This document shows positions 16,718 through 23,185 of a stretch of DNA of 32,146 nucleotides, piece by piece. Position numbers and translations under genes: made by a program. Position 1 is the first letter of the stretch. Every line of letters begins with the position of its first letter. The stretch comes from a virus. The notes below the pieces were generated by a model. The model did not search any database and was not told the DNA's origin. It saw only the letters and a program-made list of their open reading frames with translations. The DNA is taken from positions 1 through 32,146 of IMG/VR virus record IMGVR_UViG_3300017727_000075; one strand, 5' to 3'.

Positions 16718-17456
16718 TATTTAATTTTACTTCTTATCATTCTTTCTTCTAGTTCATTTTTATCTTTTTCAAATGTTAGAAACATTAAACATTGATGTAA
16801 GGGTAGTTTGGTAACTTGGTCAATGTTGGCAACATTTCCTGAAGCAAGTCGGTATATACTTGAATACCAATTCCATCGTCTTGCAAAATTTGCTTTTGCT
16901 GTAAGGTCAGATTCTGTAGTTCCTCCCTCAAATAGATCGGTATATGATTTACTAACTCGCTGCTTAAATTCCAAAAAAAAATCAATGCTCCAAACACTAA
17001 ATCTAAAGGCATTTTCTGCATATCGTATTTATCATAAGTCTCATACTTTTCAATTAGATATTTATTTTTTTTCCTGTATGTTACTGGTCTAAATAAAACA
17101 CCCATAGCTTTGTGCATAGTTTCCCAGTCATTTAAAGTAGAATCAATGTCAACATATTCTCCAAAAGTCATTTCATCTAAATTTGGTATAAATCCAAATT
17201 CTAACTCTCCTCTTTGAAAAGAAGAATTAAACTTAGGTTTGATTTTAAAGATTTCGTTTAGGTGAGTTGTAATTTCTTTTATTGAAGAATATCTTGTAGC
17301 AAAGACAGTACTCATTTCTATATTACAGAATATCGAAACCATTTTTTGATTCACAAACAAACTATCTTCATTGTCTTTAGAAATCTTTAGAAACTTTTGA
17401 TATTGCTCTAATGTTATTTCTGATAGTGTTTCAGGTACTAGGATTTTAACTTTCAT
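16717..17456 (-). CDS. Tail assembly chaperone, -1 frameshift fusion product (246 aa)
   Basis: The 223-aa frame contains the heptamer T TTT TTT in the right phase at 16980-16974. A -1 shift there joins its first 161 residues to an 85-codon frame ending at 16717, giving about 246 aa. The -1 frame reads LEFKQRVSKSYTDLFEGG, later FARRWNWYSSIYRLASGN and TKLPLHQCLMFLTFEKDKNE, a pattern I know as genuine coding sequence in flavobacterial phages. It has no ATG in a sensible place, only the TTG at the slip site. Lambda gpG/gpGT and many other phages make a tail chaperone pair this way. Unlike lambda, the two frames overlap for 190 bases after the slip site. Confidence 0.7.
16785..17456 (-). CDS. Tail assembly chaperone, unshifted product (gpG-like, 223 aa)
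   Basis: A 223-aa protein. The N-terminus has VPETLSEITLEQYQKFLKI (7-25). The middle has LDEMTFGEYVDIDSTLNDWE (93-112), MGVLFRPVTY (118-127) and KMPLDLVFGALIFFWNLSSE (148-167), and the end is DLLQEMLPTLTKLPNYPYIN. I recognise the pattern as a conserved Bacteroidota phage protein. The slippery run inside codons 159-161 and the overlapping -1 frame suggest that it is the short member of a tail-chaperone pair. Its stop comes 190 bases beyond the slip site, so both C-termini are encoded by the same DNA. The 27-bp element ends two bases before its ATG, so it may open a late transcription unit. Confidence 0.65.
   Translation of the reverse strand: MKVKILVPETLSEITLEQYQKFLKISKDNEDSLFVNQKMVSIFCNIEMSTVFATRYSSIKEITTHLNEIFKIKPKFNSSFQRGELEFGFIPNLDEMTFGEYVDIDSTLNDWETMHKAMGVLFRPVTYRKKNKYLIEKYETYDKYDMQKMPLDLVFGALIFFWNLSSELVNHIPIYLREELQNLTLQQKQILQDDGIGIQVYTDLLQEMLPTLTKLPNYPYINV
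16974..16980 (-). promoter_or_regulatory. Slippery heptamer T TTT TTT (programmed -1 frameshift site)
   Basis: A run of nine T on the minus strand (16981-16973) lies at codons ATT TTT TTT TGG. The heptamer is in the canonical X XXY YYZ phase, and after a -1 slip the next codon is TTG, which opens the 85-codon frame. I did not identify a stimulatory structure downstream. Confidence 0.7.
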
Positions 17457-17458
17457 AC

Positions 17459-17485
17459 TATATGTACAATAAAATCACAAAGTGT
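17459..17485 (-). promoter_or_regulatory. 27-bp bipartite element, copy 1 (before tail chaperone)
   Basis: ACACTTT, nine bases, TTGTACATATA on the minus strand, in the 41-base gap between the large terminase stop (17498) and the chaperone ATG (17456). The spacing to the ATG is two bases, identical to copy 2. Confidence 0.65.
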
Positions 17486-17497
17486 ACTCCACCCTAT

Positions 17498-18667
17498 TTA
17501 ATAAAAGTGATATTCTCCTCTGTTTGGATTTTCTAGTTGCATCATAAGTGCATAGCGAGCTGCATCAATGCAGTCTGGATGTGAGCCTGTAGGTTTTTGT
17601 AGATCGTTACCTTCTTTATCTTTAGCCCATATATAACCCTGAAGCTCTTTGATTAGATTCTTGCTTCTTCTAGTTACATAAATTTCATTTTGATTCATTA
17701 GGTTAATTCCATAGACTATTGAATCTCTACCTTTTGTTACAGGATAAACTGCATGACCATAGTTTTTTAATTCAGCTATAGATTTAGGCTCTGCTGAATC
17801 AGCATAAATGTTTTCTCTTATATGTTGGTTTGTAAAAAATAAGCTAATGTCTCTATTGTGCATACCTTTTCTATAAAGCATTTCATCAAATAGGTAAGCA
17901 CTATTCCATTTGTATAATCTTATATAAGTTGAAGGGTCAACAGAATAGCCAAAGTCCATTCCTCCACAAAGCAGTCTTGCATCTTCTGGTATTTTATCAA
18001 TCTCTTTCCAGTCTGGAATACAAACTCCCTCTAAGCTTCCTATCTCACCTAAGCCATATACTTTCCACCAATTAGCCCAGTAAGTAGAAGTCTTAGCTTT
18101 GTCTCTTGCTTTCTCTATTTCTTTAACTATTGATTCTGGTAGACTGTCATTGTCTTTGTAGGTTAGTGTAACAAAGTCAGTATCACTCTGTCCTATTAGT
18201 TCTTTATCTACCCAAAATAGATTTGCAGGATTATAGTCTAGCCAGATGTTTCCACTTGTTCTGACTGCTAACTGTTGGTAAGCATCAAATGGCACATTGT
18301 TACATTCGTTTATGTACAAGTCTGTTCTTCTTGCTCCTCTAAGTTTGTCTGGTTGATCTGTGGAGAAAAACTCTATATAAGAGCCATTACTAAATTCGTA
18401 TTTTAAAGTACTTCTATTAAACTTCTTTTCATAGTACCTGTTTAGGCTCTTTAATATACTTAGAAAGTCTTTTAAAGCTCCTCTACGCAAGTGAGGAATA
18501 GATTCGGATACTACACTTATTTCTTTGCCTTTGTTTTTAATAGCATAGTCAATCAGTATTATCAATATTGCTATTGTTTTTCCTGCTGAACTTCCTCCTC
18601 TAATAATCTTAGTTCTACTGTTTAGGTTTAGTAGTTTATTTAAGGCTAAGGTTTTTTTGACTTGCAT
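17498..18667 (-). CDS. terL: Terminase large subunit (PBSX/Terminase_3-like)
   Basis: A 389-aa protein. The ATPase half has the Walker A GGSSAGKT (24-31), a Walker B-like strand DLYINECNN with E121, and the coupling motif LDYNPAN (143-149). The nuclease half has the RNase H-like acidic residues D238 (GMDFGYSVDP), D290 (YADSAEP) and D368 (HPDCIDAARYA). It cuts concatemeric DNA and pumps it through the portal. The length is slightly short for the family but all motifs are present. It lies one base after the small subunit. PBSX-type terminases mostly belong to headful-packaging phages, which agrees with a circularly permuted assembly. Confidence 0.93.
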   Translation of the reverse strand: MQVKKTLALNKLLNLNSRTKIIRGGSSAGKTIAILIILIDYAIKNKGKEISVVSESIPHLRRGALKDFLSILKSLNRYYEKKFNRSTLKYEFSNGSYIEFFSTDQPDKLRGARRTDLYINECNNVPFDAYQQLAVRTSGNIWLDYNPANLFWVDKELIGQSDTDFVTLTYKDNDSLPESIVKEIEKARDKAKTSTYWANWWKVYGLGEIGSLEGVCIPDWKEIDKIPEDARLLCGGMDFGYSVDPSTYIRLYKWNSAYLFDEMLYRKGMHNRDISLFFTNQHIRENIYADSAEPKSIAELKNYGHAVYPVTKGRDSIVYGINLMNQNEIYVTRRSKNLIKELQGYIWAKDKEGNDLQKPTGSHPDCIDAARYALMMQLENPNRGEYHFY

Positions 18668-18668
18668 A

Positions 18669-18941
18669 CTAATCTATAAACAAAGGCATATCTTCATTTA
18701 TTGTTATGTCTTTAGTTTCAATAGGCCTTCCCCTACGATAATTTAGATAAAGCTGTATGGCTCTTAAATCTCCGTCTGCTATTAATTCTTTAAGTTGTTT
18801 TATAACATCTTCTTCATTAATAATCAAATCTAATTTTTCTATTAAATCTTGCTCTTCAGACTTAGGCTTTCTACCTGCTCCTGTTCTTTTACCTCCATTA
18901 TATTTTCTTTTATCCATAATTGAAAAAGATTGATTAATCAA
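18669..18941 (-). CDS. Terminase small subunit-like protein
   Basis: A 90-aa protein directly before the large terminase. It contains the basic motif GGKRTGAGRKPKSEE typical of small terminase N-termini in this group, then helices (EQDLIEKLDLIINEEDVIKQ) and a C-terminal stretch with IQLYLNYRRGRPIETKDITI, common at the end of small terminase subunits. It would recognise packaging DNA and regulate the large subunit. The second Met (M9, at 18917, MDKRKYNGGKRTGAGRKPK) is probably the true start, because residues 1-8 add nothing conserved. Confidence 0.75.
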   Translation of the reverse strand: MINQSFSIMDKRKYNGGKRTGAGRKPKSEEQDLIEKLDLIINEEDVIKQLKELIADGDLRAIQLYLNYRRGRPIETKDITINEDMPLFID

Positions 18942-18961
18942 TTTTTATATTCTCTTAAATA

Positions 18962-19192
18962 TTAACGATGTAACTTGTTTTTTTTATAATCATTATACCA
19001 TTTTTTTAATTTGTTATATTTAAGATTTTCTGTACTAAAATAACTTAACCTTATATCGTCATAAACTCTTATATAATAGTTGTTAAAAGTTTCTGTTTTG
19101 GGAATTAAAAAATCTGGATTTTTAATTTTTGGCCATTTTATTTTCAAATAATACTCCACATATTTTCGATTGCTATTATTTTGTTTTATCAT
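18962..19192 (-). CDS. Hypothetical basic protein (76 aa)
   Basis: A 76-aa protein rich in Lys, Asn and Tyr, with KYVEYYLKIKWPKIKNPDFL near the start and LKKWYNDYKKNKLHR at the end. Its start codon shares bases with the stop of the NinB-like gene (TAATG-type overlap). I do not recognise a family. Its place between a NinB-like gene and the small terminase, and its basic aromatic composition, would fit a DNA-binding role, but this is a guess. Confidence 0.55.
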   Translation of the reverse strand: MIKQNNSNRKYVEYYLKIKWPKIKNPDFLIPKTETFNNYYIRVYDDIRLSYFSTENLKYNKLKKWYNDYKKNKLHR

Positions 19193-19623
19193 TATTCAAT
19201 TTTTATATTTTCATTAGGTAGTGGCACTTCTACATTAAACCACTCCCTTAAAAACTCTACACATTTTAAATGATACTCCTCTTGTTCTATTGTAGAGTTA
19301 TCAGTTGTAGACTTAGGTATCTGTATTATCTCAGCTGTCTCTTCATTTACTCTTTCATCAAATAGAAATCTATTTTTAAAAAACTCATGAGCTTTCTCTT
19401 TAGACCATACTTCTCCCCATTCGTTATATATTGCATTTACTGCTATTGGAATAATTACTCCAAAGTAGTATGCGTTTTGAGGGGAGCTTCTGTACTTTCT
19501 TTTCATCTTAATTATTACTTCGACATCCTTTCCCTCAAAGTGTTTAACAGCATTAGCTATCATGCTTTTGTTTCTCACTAGCTTTCCATTTAAAACTCGT
19601 GACATAACAGCTATACTCTTCAT
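19192..19623 (-). CDS. NinB-like recombination/DNA-binding protein
   Basis: A 143-aa protein. The core VIIKMKRKYRSSPQNAYYFG (residues 36-55) corresponds to the R-RS--QN---W motif of lambda NinB (Orf), followed by a helix (VIIPIAVNAIYNEWGEVWSK), a loop with PKSTTDNSTIEQEEYHLKCV and a C-terminal helix ending PLPNENIKIE. NinB binds single-stranded DNA and SSB and helps phage recombination in place of RecFOR. The protein could work with the SSB-like product at 24090-24725. Assignment is by motif and length; sequence similarity to lambda itself is low. Confidence 0.6.
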   Translation of the reverse strand: MKSIAVMSRVLNGKLVRNKSMIANAVKHFEGKDVEVIIKMKRKYRSSPQNAYYFGVIIPIAVNAIYNEWGEVWSKEKAHEFFKNRFLFDERVNEETAEIIQIPKSTTDNSTIEQEEYHLKCVEFLREWFNVEVPLPNENIKIE

Positions 19624-19770
19624 TTAATCTCTATATATAAATAACTTATTTTTTTTATCATTTACAGAAAAGCCATTTTTTTTGAGAATGTTAATTGCAA
19701 TTTTAACCTCTCTCTCTTGCTTTCTGAAATGTTCAAAAATTTCATTACTTATTGCTTCCGATTTTGGCAT
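19624..19770 (-). CDS. Small protein (48 aa)
   Basis: A 48-codon ATG frame ends immediately before the ATG of the NinB-like gene. The product begins MPKSEAISNEIFEHFRKQER and continues EVKIAINILKKNGF, then a short Lys/Asn-rich tail. It is probably a helix-turn-helix-sized all-alpha peptide, and the KIAINILKKNGF part resembles a helix followed by a strand start. No family recognised. Exact head-to-tail packing with its neighbour supports a real gene. Confidence 0.65.
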   Translation of the reverse strand: MPKSEAISNEIFEHFRKQEREVKIAINILKKNGFSVNDKKNKLFIYRD

Positions 19771-19779
19771 AATTAATTT

Positions 19780-20040
19780 TTAAATTTTACTTCTATTTAA
19801 TTTCAAATTATAAATTGAAATTTCTATACTTTGGATTTCTTTTAATAAACCTGTCATTTCATTGTGTGTTATATGTATTCTGTTGTTATGCTTTTTCATG
19901 TTTTTATTAGAACTATAAGCAACCATATAACAACAATTATTTATAATAAACTGACATAGTTTTTTTTTATAATCTTCAAAATATTCAATATCCTTATTAA
20001 AACTTTTAATTAATCTATCATGTTCACAAATATCCATCAA
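19780..20040 (-). CDS. Hypothetical protein, helical (86 aa)
   Basis: An 86-aa protein with two probable helices: an N-terminal one with IKSFNKDIEYFEDYKKKLCQ and a C-terminal one with MTGLLKEIQSIEISIYNLKL, separated by a Cys/His/Asn-rich loop. A short helical hairpin or coiled coil is likely. No family recognised. It sits between the 135-aa Cys-containing protein and the 48-aa gene in the same orientation. Confidence 0.55.
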   Translation of the reverse strand: MMDICEHDRLIKSFNKDIEYFEDYKKKLCQFIINNCCYMVAYSSNKNMKKHNNRIHITHNEMTGLLKEIQSIEISIYNLKLNRSKI

Positions 20041-20051
20041 ACTATGTACTC

Positions 20052-20459
20052 CTATTTTTTATATTCCAGATATAATTTTTTCATTACGTTAACCATTTCT
20101 CTTACACATGATCCACATGAGCTGACTTGCCTTCTTGATGCTAGCACCCTATTGTGTATAGCTACCATTTTTGTTTGCTCCTCGTGTGTTAGTGTTGACT
20201 TTCTGCTTTTATAAAAAACATCAAGCCACTTGTACTCCTCATCATTCAAACATTCTGTTGACCTGTATGGAAACATCTTATTTAGTAATGCTTTCCTTTC
20301 ATCACATCCACAGTCAATTCCTGTGACTTCACTGACTTTCTCCACTACTTTTTTTATTCCTGTTTTCTTAGTAAATTTTTCTATGCTATCTCCAAGACCT
20401 TTAGATTTTGGAGCAGCTTTTTTTCTTGTTGCCTTTTTAGCTTTAGCCTGTTTTGCCAT
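20052..20459 (-). CDS. Conserved phage protein with Lys-rich tail and Cys pairs (135 aa)
   Basis: A 135-aa protein. Residues 1-20 form a Lys/Ala-rich histone-like tail (MAKQAKAKKATRKKAAPKSK). Then come a helix and the pattern TGIDCGCDERKALLNKMFPY (46-65), a second motif ECLNDEEYKWL, and SSCGSCVREMVNVMKKLYLE at the end. CxC and CxxC pairs suggest metal binding. I know related proteins with G-DCGCDERKE-LN--FPY from marine Bacteroidota and other phages, but no function. DNA binding is suggested by the basic tail. It overlaps the end of the sigma-like gene by 17 bases, so the two are probably co-translated. Confidence 0.7.
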   Translation of the reverse strand: MAKQAKAKKATRKKAAPKSKGLGDSIEKFTKKTGIKKVVEKVSEVTGIDCGCDERKALLNKMFPYRSTECLNDEEYKWLDVFYKSRKSTLTHEEQTKMVAIHNRVLASRRQVSSCGSCVREMVNVMKKLYLEYKK

Positions 20460-20985
20460 AATAATATTCTTTTGCTACTTCTTTTTTAATTGTTAGTTTA
20501 CACCTCTTTAGTGTTTTAAATACAGCCTTACTGCTTATTGCAGTAGCTGTAGATATTTTTCTAATACTTGGTATGTGGTAAACATATAAGTTTAACATCT
20601 TTTTATCATACCAGTACATATTGCTAATAGTCTTTTCTATTTTGTTAAAGACTACTTCCATTTGTGGTTTGCTAGGTGTTTCTTCTGGTTGGTCTATGTT
20701 AGGAAAGTGATTATTAATACTTACTGTTAGTATTTTCTTTTTCTTGTAGTCATTAATTATTAAGCTCTTTAATGTTCTGAAGAAATACTTTTTATTTATT
20801 TTTCCGTCAAACTCATAATATTTGACAGGATCAAATGAAGAATGTAAAAGAATTTTTAAATAAGCATCTTGAACAAAATCTTCAGCATTTTTTTTCTGTG
20901 TAAAGTTTAAAGAATTTTTAATCACATATCTAACCCATTCCACATGGAACTTAGATATGTCTATTATTACTTGATCTTTACTCAT
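20443..20985 (-). CDS. RNA polymerase sigma factor (ECF-like), candidate late activator
   Basis: A 180-aa protein. Residues 33-48 (NAEDFVQDAYLKILLH) match the region 2 helix of sigma-70 family proteins (the E/D-D-hQ-hhh pattern). Residues 62-82 (KINKKYFFRTLKSLIINDYK) match the following helix, and residues 136-162 (YHIPSIRKISTATAISSKAV) resemble the region 4 helix-turn-helix. It would direct host RNA polymerase to phage promoters. The gene is made just before the terminase and structural genes, the usual place of a late regulator. The region 4 part is degenerate, so an adaptor that binds polymerase without a standard -35 contact is possible. The start overlaps the DUF1064 gene by four bases. 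Confidence 0.7.
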   Translation of the reverse strand: MSKDQVIIDISKFHVEWVRYVIKNSLNFTQKKNAEDFVQDAYLKILLHSSFDPVKYYEFDGKINKKYFFRTLKSLIINDYKKKKILTVSINNHFPNIDQPEETPSKPQMEVVFNKIEKTISNMYWYDKKMLNLYVYHIPSIRKISTATAISSKAVFKTLKRCKLTIKKEVAKEYYYGKTG

Positions 20986-21353
20986 TTGACTAAAACTAAT
21001 GTTGCATTAGGTTCTAGTTCATCAAGTAATGCTTCGGTTAGTTTCCATTTTAGTCTCCAGACATCAGTCTCAAAACCTTTAACTTCAACAAGCTCTATTG
21101 AGCCATCAGGATAAATTACTTTAAAATCAATAAAGTAATTACATATTTTCTTTTCATTTACATACAGTCTCAATGGATGTTGAGGTATGTACTCAACTAT
21201 TTCTCCTGCTTTTAATCTCCATTCTAATTCAGCAGCATAGGCAGCTTCTTTTTTACTATGGTAGGTTCTACCATTAAACTTCTGCTTAATTGCTTTGTAC
21301 TTATTTCTGTTTTGATATTTCTTAGTGTACATACTAAGCAATACATTATACAA
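20982..21353 (-). CDS. DUF1064 family nuclease-like protein
   Basis: A 123-aa protein. NKYKAIKQKFNGRTYHSKKEAAYAAELEW (residues 17-45) has the typical DUF1064 start with the helix carrying E36. IVEYIPQHPLRLYV follows, then FIDFKVIYPDG (D76) and ELVEVKG (E90, K92), and a Trp/Arg/Lys-rich segment. D and ExK arranged in this way are the catalytic residues of PD-(D/E)xK nucleases, so it may cut branched or concatemeric phage DNA. The better start is probably M8 (21332). It overlaps the sigma-like gene by four bases. Confidence 0.8.
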   Translation of the reverse strand: MYNVLLSMYTKKYQNRNKYKAIKQKFNGRTYHSKKEAAYAAELEWRLKAGEIVEYIPQHPLRLYVNEKKICNYFIDFKVIYPDGSIELVEVKGFETDVWRLKWKLTEALLDELEPNATLVLVK

Positions 21354-21378
21354 AAAATATCAATACAAAACAATACTT

Positions 21379-21555
21379 TCAAATACTTTTTTTCTGAACA
21401 ATCATTTCTCTATCTAAATCTTCTACAACTTTTATAATAATGTTTTCTTTTTCTTTTAATGTTTTAGTGTACTTATTGACTTTAACCCAAAGTCTTGGGG
21501 TTTCTAATTCTTTAGTAAAAGTTGGAAATAGAAACTGCTTCATAAATTTTAACAT
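21379..21555 (-). CDS. Small protein (58 aa)
   Basis: A 58-codon frame that starts four bases after the stop of the 151-aa gene. The product is MLKFMKQFLFPTFTKELETP and continues RLWVKVNKYTKTLKEKENII, ending with VEDLDREMIVQKKSI. The second Met (M5) is also a possible start. It looks like a short N-terminal hydrophobic patch followed by a coiled coil. No function known. Similar short peptides with a L-FPT--KE start occur, to my recollection, in related phages. Confidence 0.7.
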   Translation of the reverse strand: MLKFMKQFLFPTFTKELETPRLWVKVNKYTKTLKEKENIIIKVVEDLDREMIVQKKSI

Positions 21556-21559
21556 AACT

Positions 21560-22015
21560 TTATTTTTTATCGATTTGTTTTAATTTTTTTATTGCCCATT
21601 CAATTCCTGAAGCACCTCCCCACGCATCCCACATAATTCCTCCACAACCTTCTGTGTAGGGAACATCTTTATGTTGCTGATGTCTTTTGAATGAAGCCAT
21701 TCTTGCAATGGTATCTCGGCTTATTTTTTTCTTGTCAGCAAGTTGCCTAGCTCTAGTCCATCCAACTTTTGTTCCACAGCTTGAGCCGTTTTCTTCTTTG
21801 TACTTAATTGCTTTCTTAGCATTGTTAGAAGCAGAAGCAGGATAGTCATTGTATGATTCAAGATTTACTTCTTCATACTTGTCTCTGTATTGTTTTGAAC
21901 AGACTGCTAGTCTTTGATCGGTATTTGGAAATTCGCTTACAGTTACTGAATCACTCATGCACCTTTGCATAAAGTCTTTCCTAGATTCTGTACCTTTTGG
22001 TTTTGGTAGTGGCAT
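21560..22015 (-). CDS. Conserved phage protein with DFMQRCMSD and zinc-like C-terminal domain (151 aa)
   Basis: A 151-aa basic protein. The N-terminal part MPLPKPKGTESRKDFMQRCM and the following VCSKQYRDKY is a module often seen attached to phage prohead proteases or portals. The second part, SYNDYPASASNNAKKAIKYK (54-73) with CGTKVGWTRARQLADKKKIS (80-99) and CGGIMWDAWGGASGIEWAIK (124-143), is another module seen fused to capsid-maturation proteins. Here both are in one free-standing protein among replication genes, some 12 kb from the head genes. I know no biochemical function; it might be a DNA-binding or virion-internal protein. Confidence 0.65.
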   Translation of the reverse strand: MPLPKPKGTESRKDFMQRCMSDSVTVSEFPNTDQRLAVCSKQYRDKYEEVNLESYNDYPASASNNAKKAIKYKEENGSSCGTKVGWTRARQLADKKKISRDTIARMASFKRHQQHKDVPYTEGCGGIMWDAWGGASGIEWAIKKLKQIDKK

Positions 22016-22020
22016 AATAT

Positions 22021-22560
22021 TTATTTAAATGTGAATTTTTTAGCTCTTCTAGTCCATCCTTCTGAAATAGAAGCTTCTGTTTTTTTTGTTTCTTCGTTAT
22101 GGTTTCTTATTGAATTGTCTGCAGCAAGTTCAAATCTTTCATCTAGGTATGTTCTAAAAAAGGTTAGTATTTTATCTATTGACAGTCTTTCATAAAACTC
22201 ACCATATTGCCCTGAAATAATTCTTTTAAACAGTAGAGTTAGATCAGAGATTTTAAGCATATAAAACTCCTCAACAACCATGCTAGAACATAAATTAATT
22301 TGTTCCTCACTCATTGGTTTGTTAAGATTTAAAACTTTATTTAAATACAATAGCCAGAAAGTAATTAACCCCTCAGTAAATTGTCTACCATGTTCTCTTT
22401 GAAAACTTGCTACACTTGGAGCTTTACTTTCAATAGCCTGTTGAATGTTTGCTATTTTACCTGAATGAAGCATACAGTTTTTAGGACTGTATTTTTCGAG
22501 CAAGTTCTTCTTGGAACTCTTTTGAATAGCTGAGTCCATTTTTATTACTTTGTTTTTCAT
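22021..22560 (-). CDS. Conserved Bacteroidota phage protein, possible replication partner (179 aa)
   Basis: A 179-aa mostly helical protein. The central segment MSEEQINLCSSMVVEEFYML (98-117) followed by KISDLTLLFKRIISGQYGEF (118-137) and YERLSIDKILTFFRTYLDER is a pattern I recall from small proteins encoded next to DUF1376-type replication genes in Bacteroidota phages. A role as helicase loader or loader partner fits the position but is unproven. The start lies 80 bases inside the upstream gene; M8 at 22539 would shorten this to 59 bases. Both frames look like genuine coding sequence. Confidence 0.55.
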   Translation of the reverse strand: MKNKVIKMDSAIQKSSKKNLLEKYSPKNCMLHSGKIANIQQAIESKAPSVASFQREHGRQFTEGLITFWLLYLNKVLNLNKPMSEEQINLCSSMVVEEFYMLKISDLTLLFKRIISGQYGEFYERLSIDKILTFFRTYLDERFELAADNSIRNHNEETKKTEASISEGWTRRAKKFTFK

Positions 22561-23185
22561 TTATTATTTTTTGTGGGTAGATACCTTTCCACCCATTAGC
22601 CATAGCAGCTTCAATAGATTCTACTGCATGAGATTCATTGTCTGATTCGTTAACAAGCTTTTTTAAGGCAGCTTGTTCACTTTGTAAAGTCCTGTAATTA
22701 AACTTAAATTCCTTAGCCTTATATATTTTCCAGTTACTCCAAGTATTTAAAAATTGTTTAGAGTTATAAGGATATACTACTATTTCTTTTTCTTCTTCTA
22801 TCTTCTTCTTCATCTTCATCTTCATAGAAGAGGTTTTTTTGGGTTTTGTTTGGGTTTTTACCTTAGGAGGTCTACCACCTTTATATCCGTTTATTGTTTG
22901 TTTTTTTATAAAAGCTATTCTTTCTAAAATAACATTGTTTAATCTTTCATTAAAGAAGTAATCACCATTATCAATAAATTTCTCTTTGACCATTTCTGGT
23001 AGGTTTTCCCAGTCATAACCCAAAAATAACCTAAGCCTTTTTTTGGGTATTCCGTTTTCATTATATAAGCTCCACTGTTTGCATAATAGAGTAATATATA
23101 CTCCTCTCTCCTCCATAGTTAAATCCATAACTCCAGTCAAGAAATCTTGAGCATATAATTGAAAGGCAGGTGATTTAGCTGACAT
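22481..23185 (-). CDS. DUF1376-type replication initiation protein
   Basis: A 234-aa protein. Residues 5-80 (SPAFQLYAQDFLTGVMDLTM, EERGVYITLLCKQW, IPKKRLRLFLG and FFNERLNNVILER) have the pattern of the DUF1376/YdaU N-terminal winged-helix domain. A basic Lys/Met-rich linker follows, with KMKMKMKKKIEEEKE encoded by a trinucleotide-like tract, then a C-terminal domain (WSNWKIYKAKEFKFNYRTLQ and VESIEAAMANGWKGIYPQKI) found in phage replication initiators. It probably binds the phage origin and recruits host helicase. It follows the DnaA-like gene with an 11-base overlap. Confidence 0.7.
   Translation of the reverse strand: MSAKSPAFQLYAQDFLTGVMDLTMEERGVYITLLCKQWSLYNENGIPKKRLRLFLGYDWENLPEMVKEKFIDNGDYFFNERLNNVILERIAFIKKQTINGYKGGRPPKVKTQTKPKKTSSMKMKMKKKIEEEKEIVVYPYNSKQFLNTWSNWKIYKAKEFKFNYRTLQSEQAALKKLVNESDNESHAVESIEAAMANGWKGIYPQKIINEKQSNKNGLSYSKEFQEELARKIQS

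Noticed and set aside
16717-16974. Independent 85-aa gene with its own TTG start
   Set aside because: The only upstream start candidate is the TTG that lies exactly on the slippery run, without a leader; a frameshift product is the simpler reading.
22785-22828. CRISPR-like or microsatellite array
   Set aside because: The units are only three to six bases, in frame within a coding linker, with no spacers. No CRISPR array was seen anywhere in the window.
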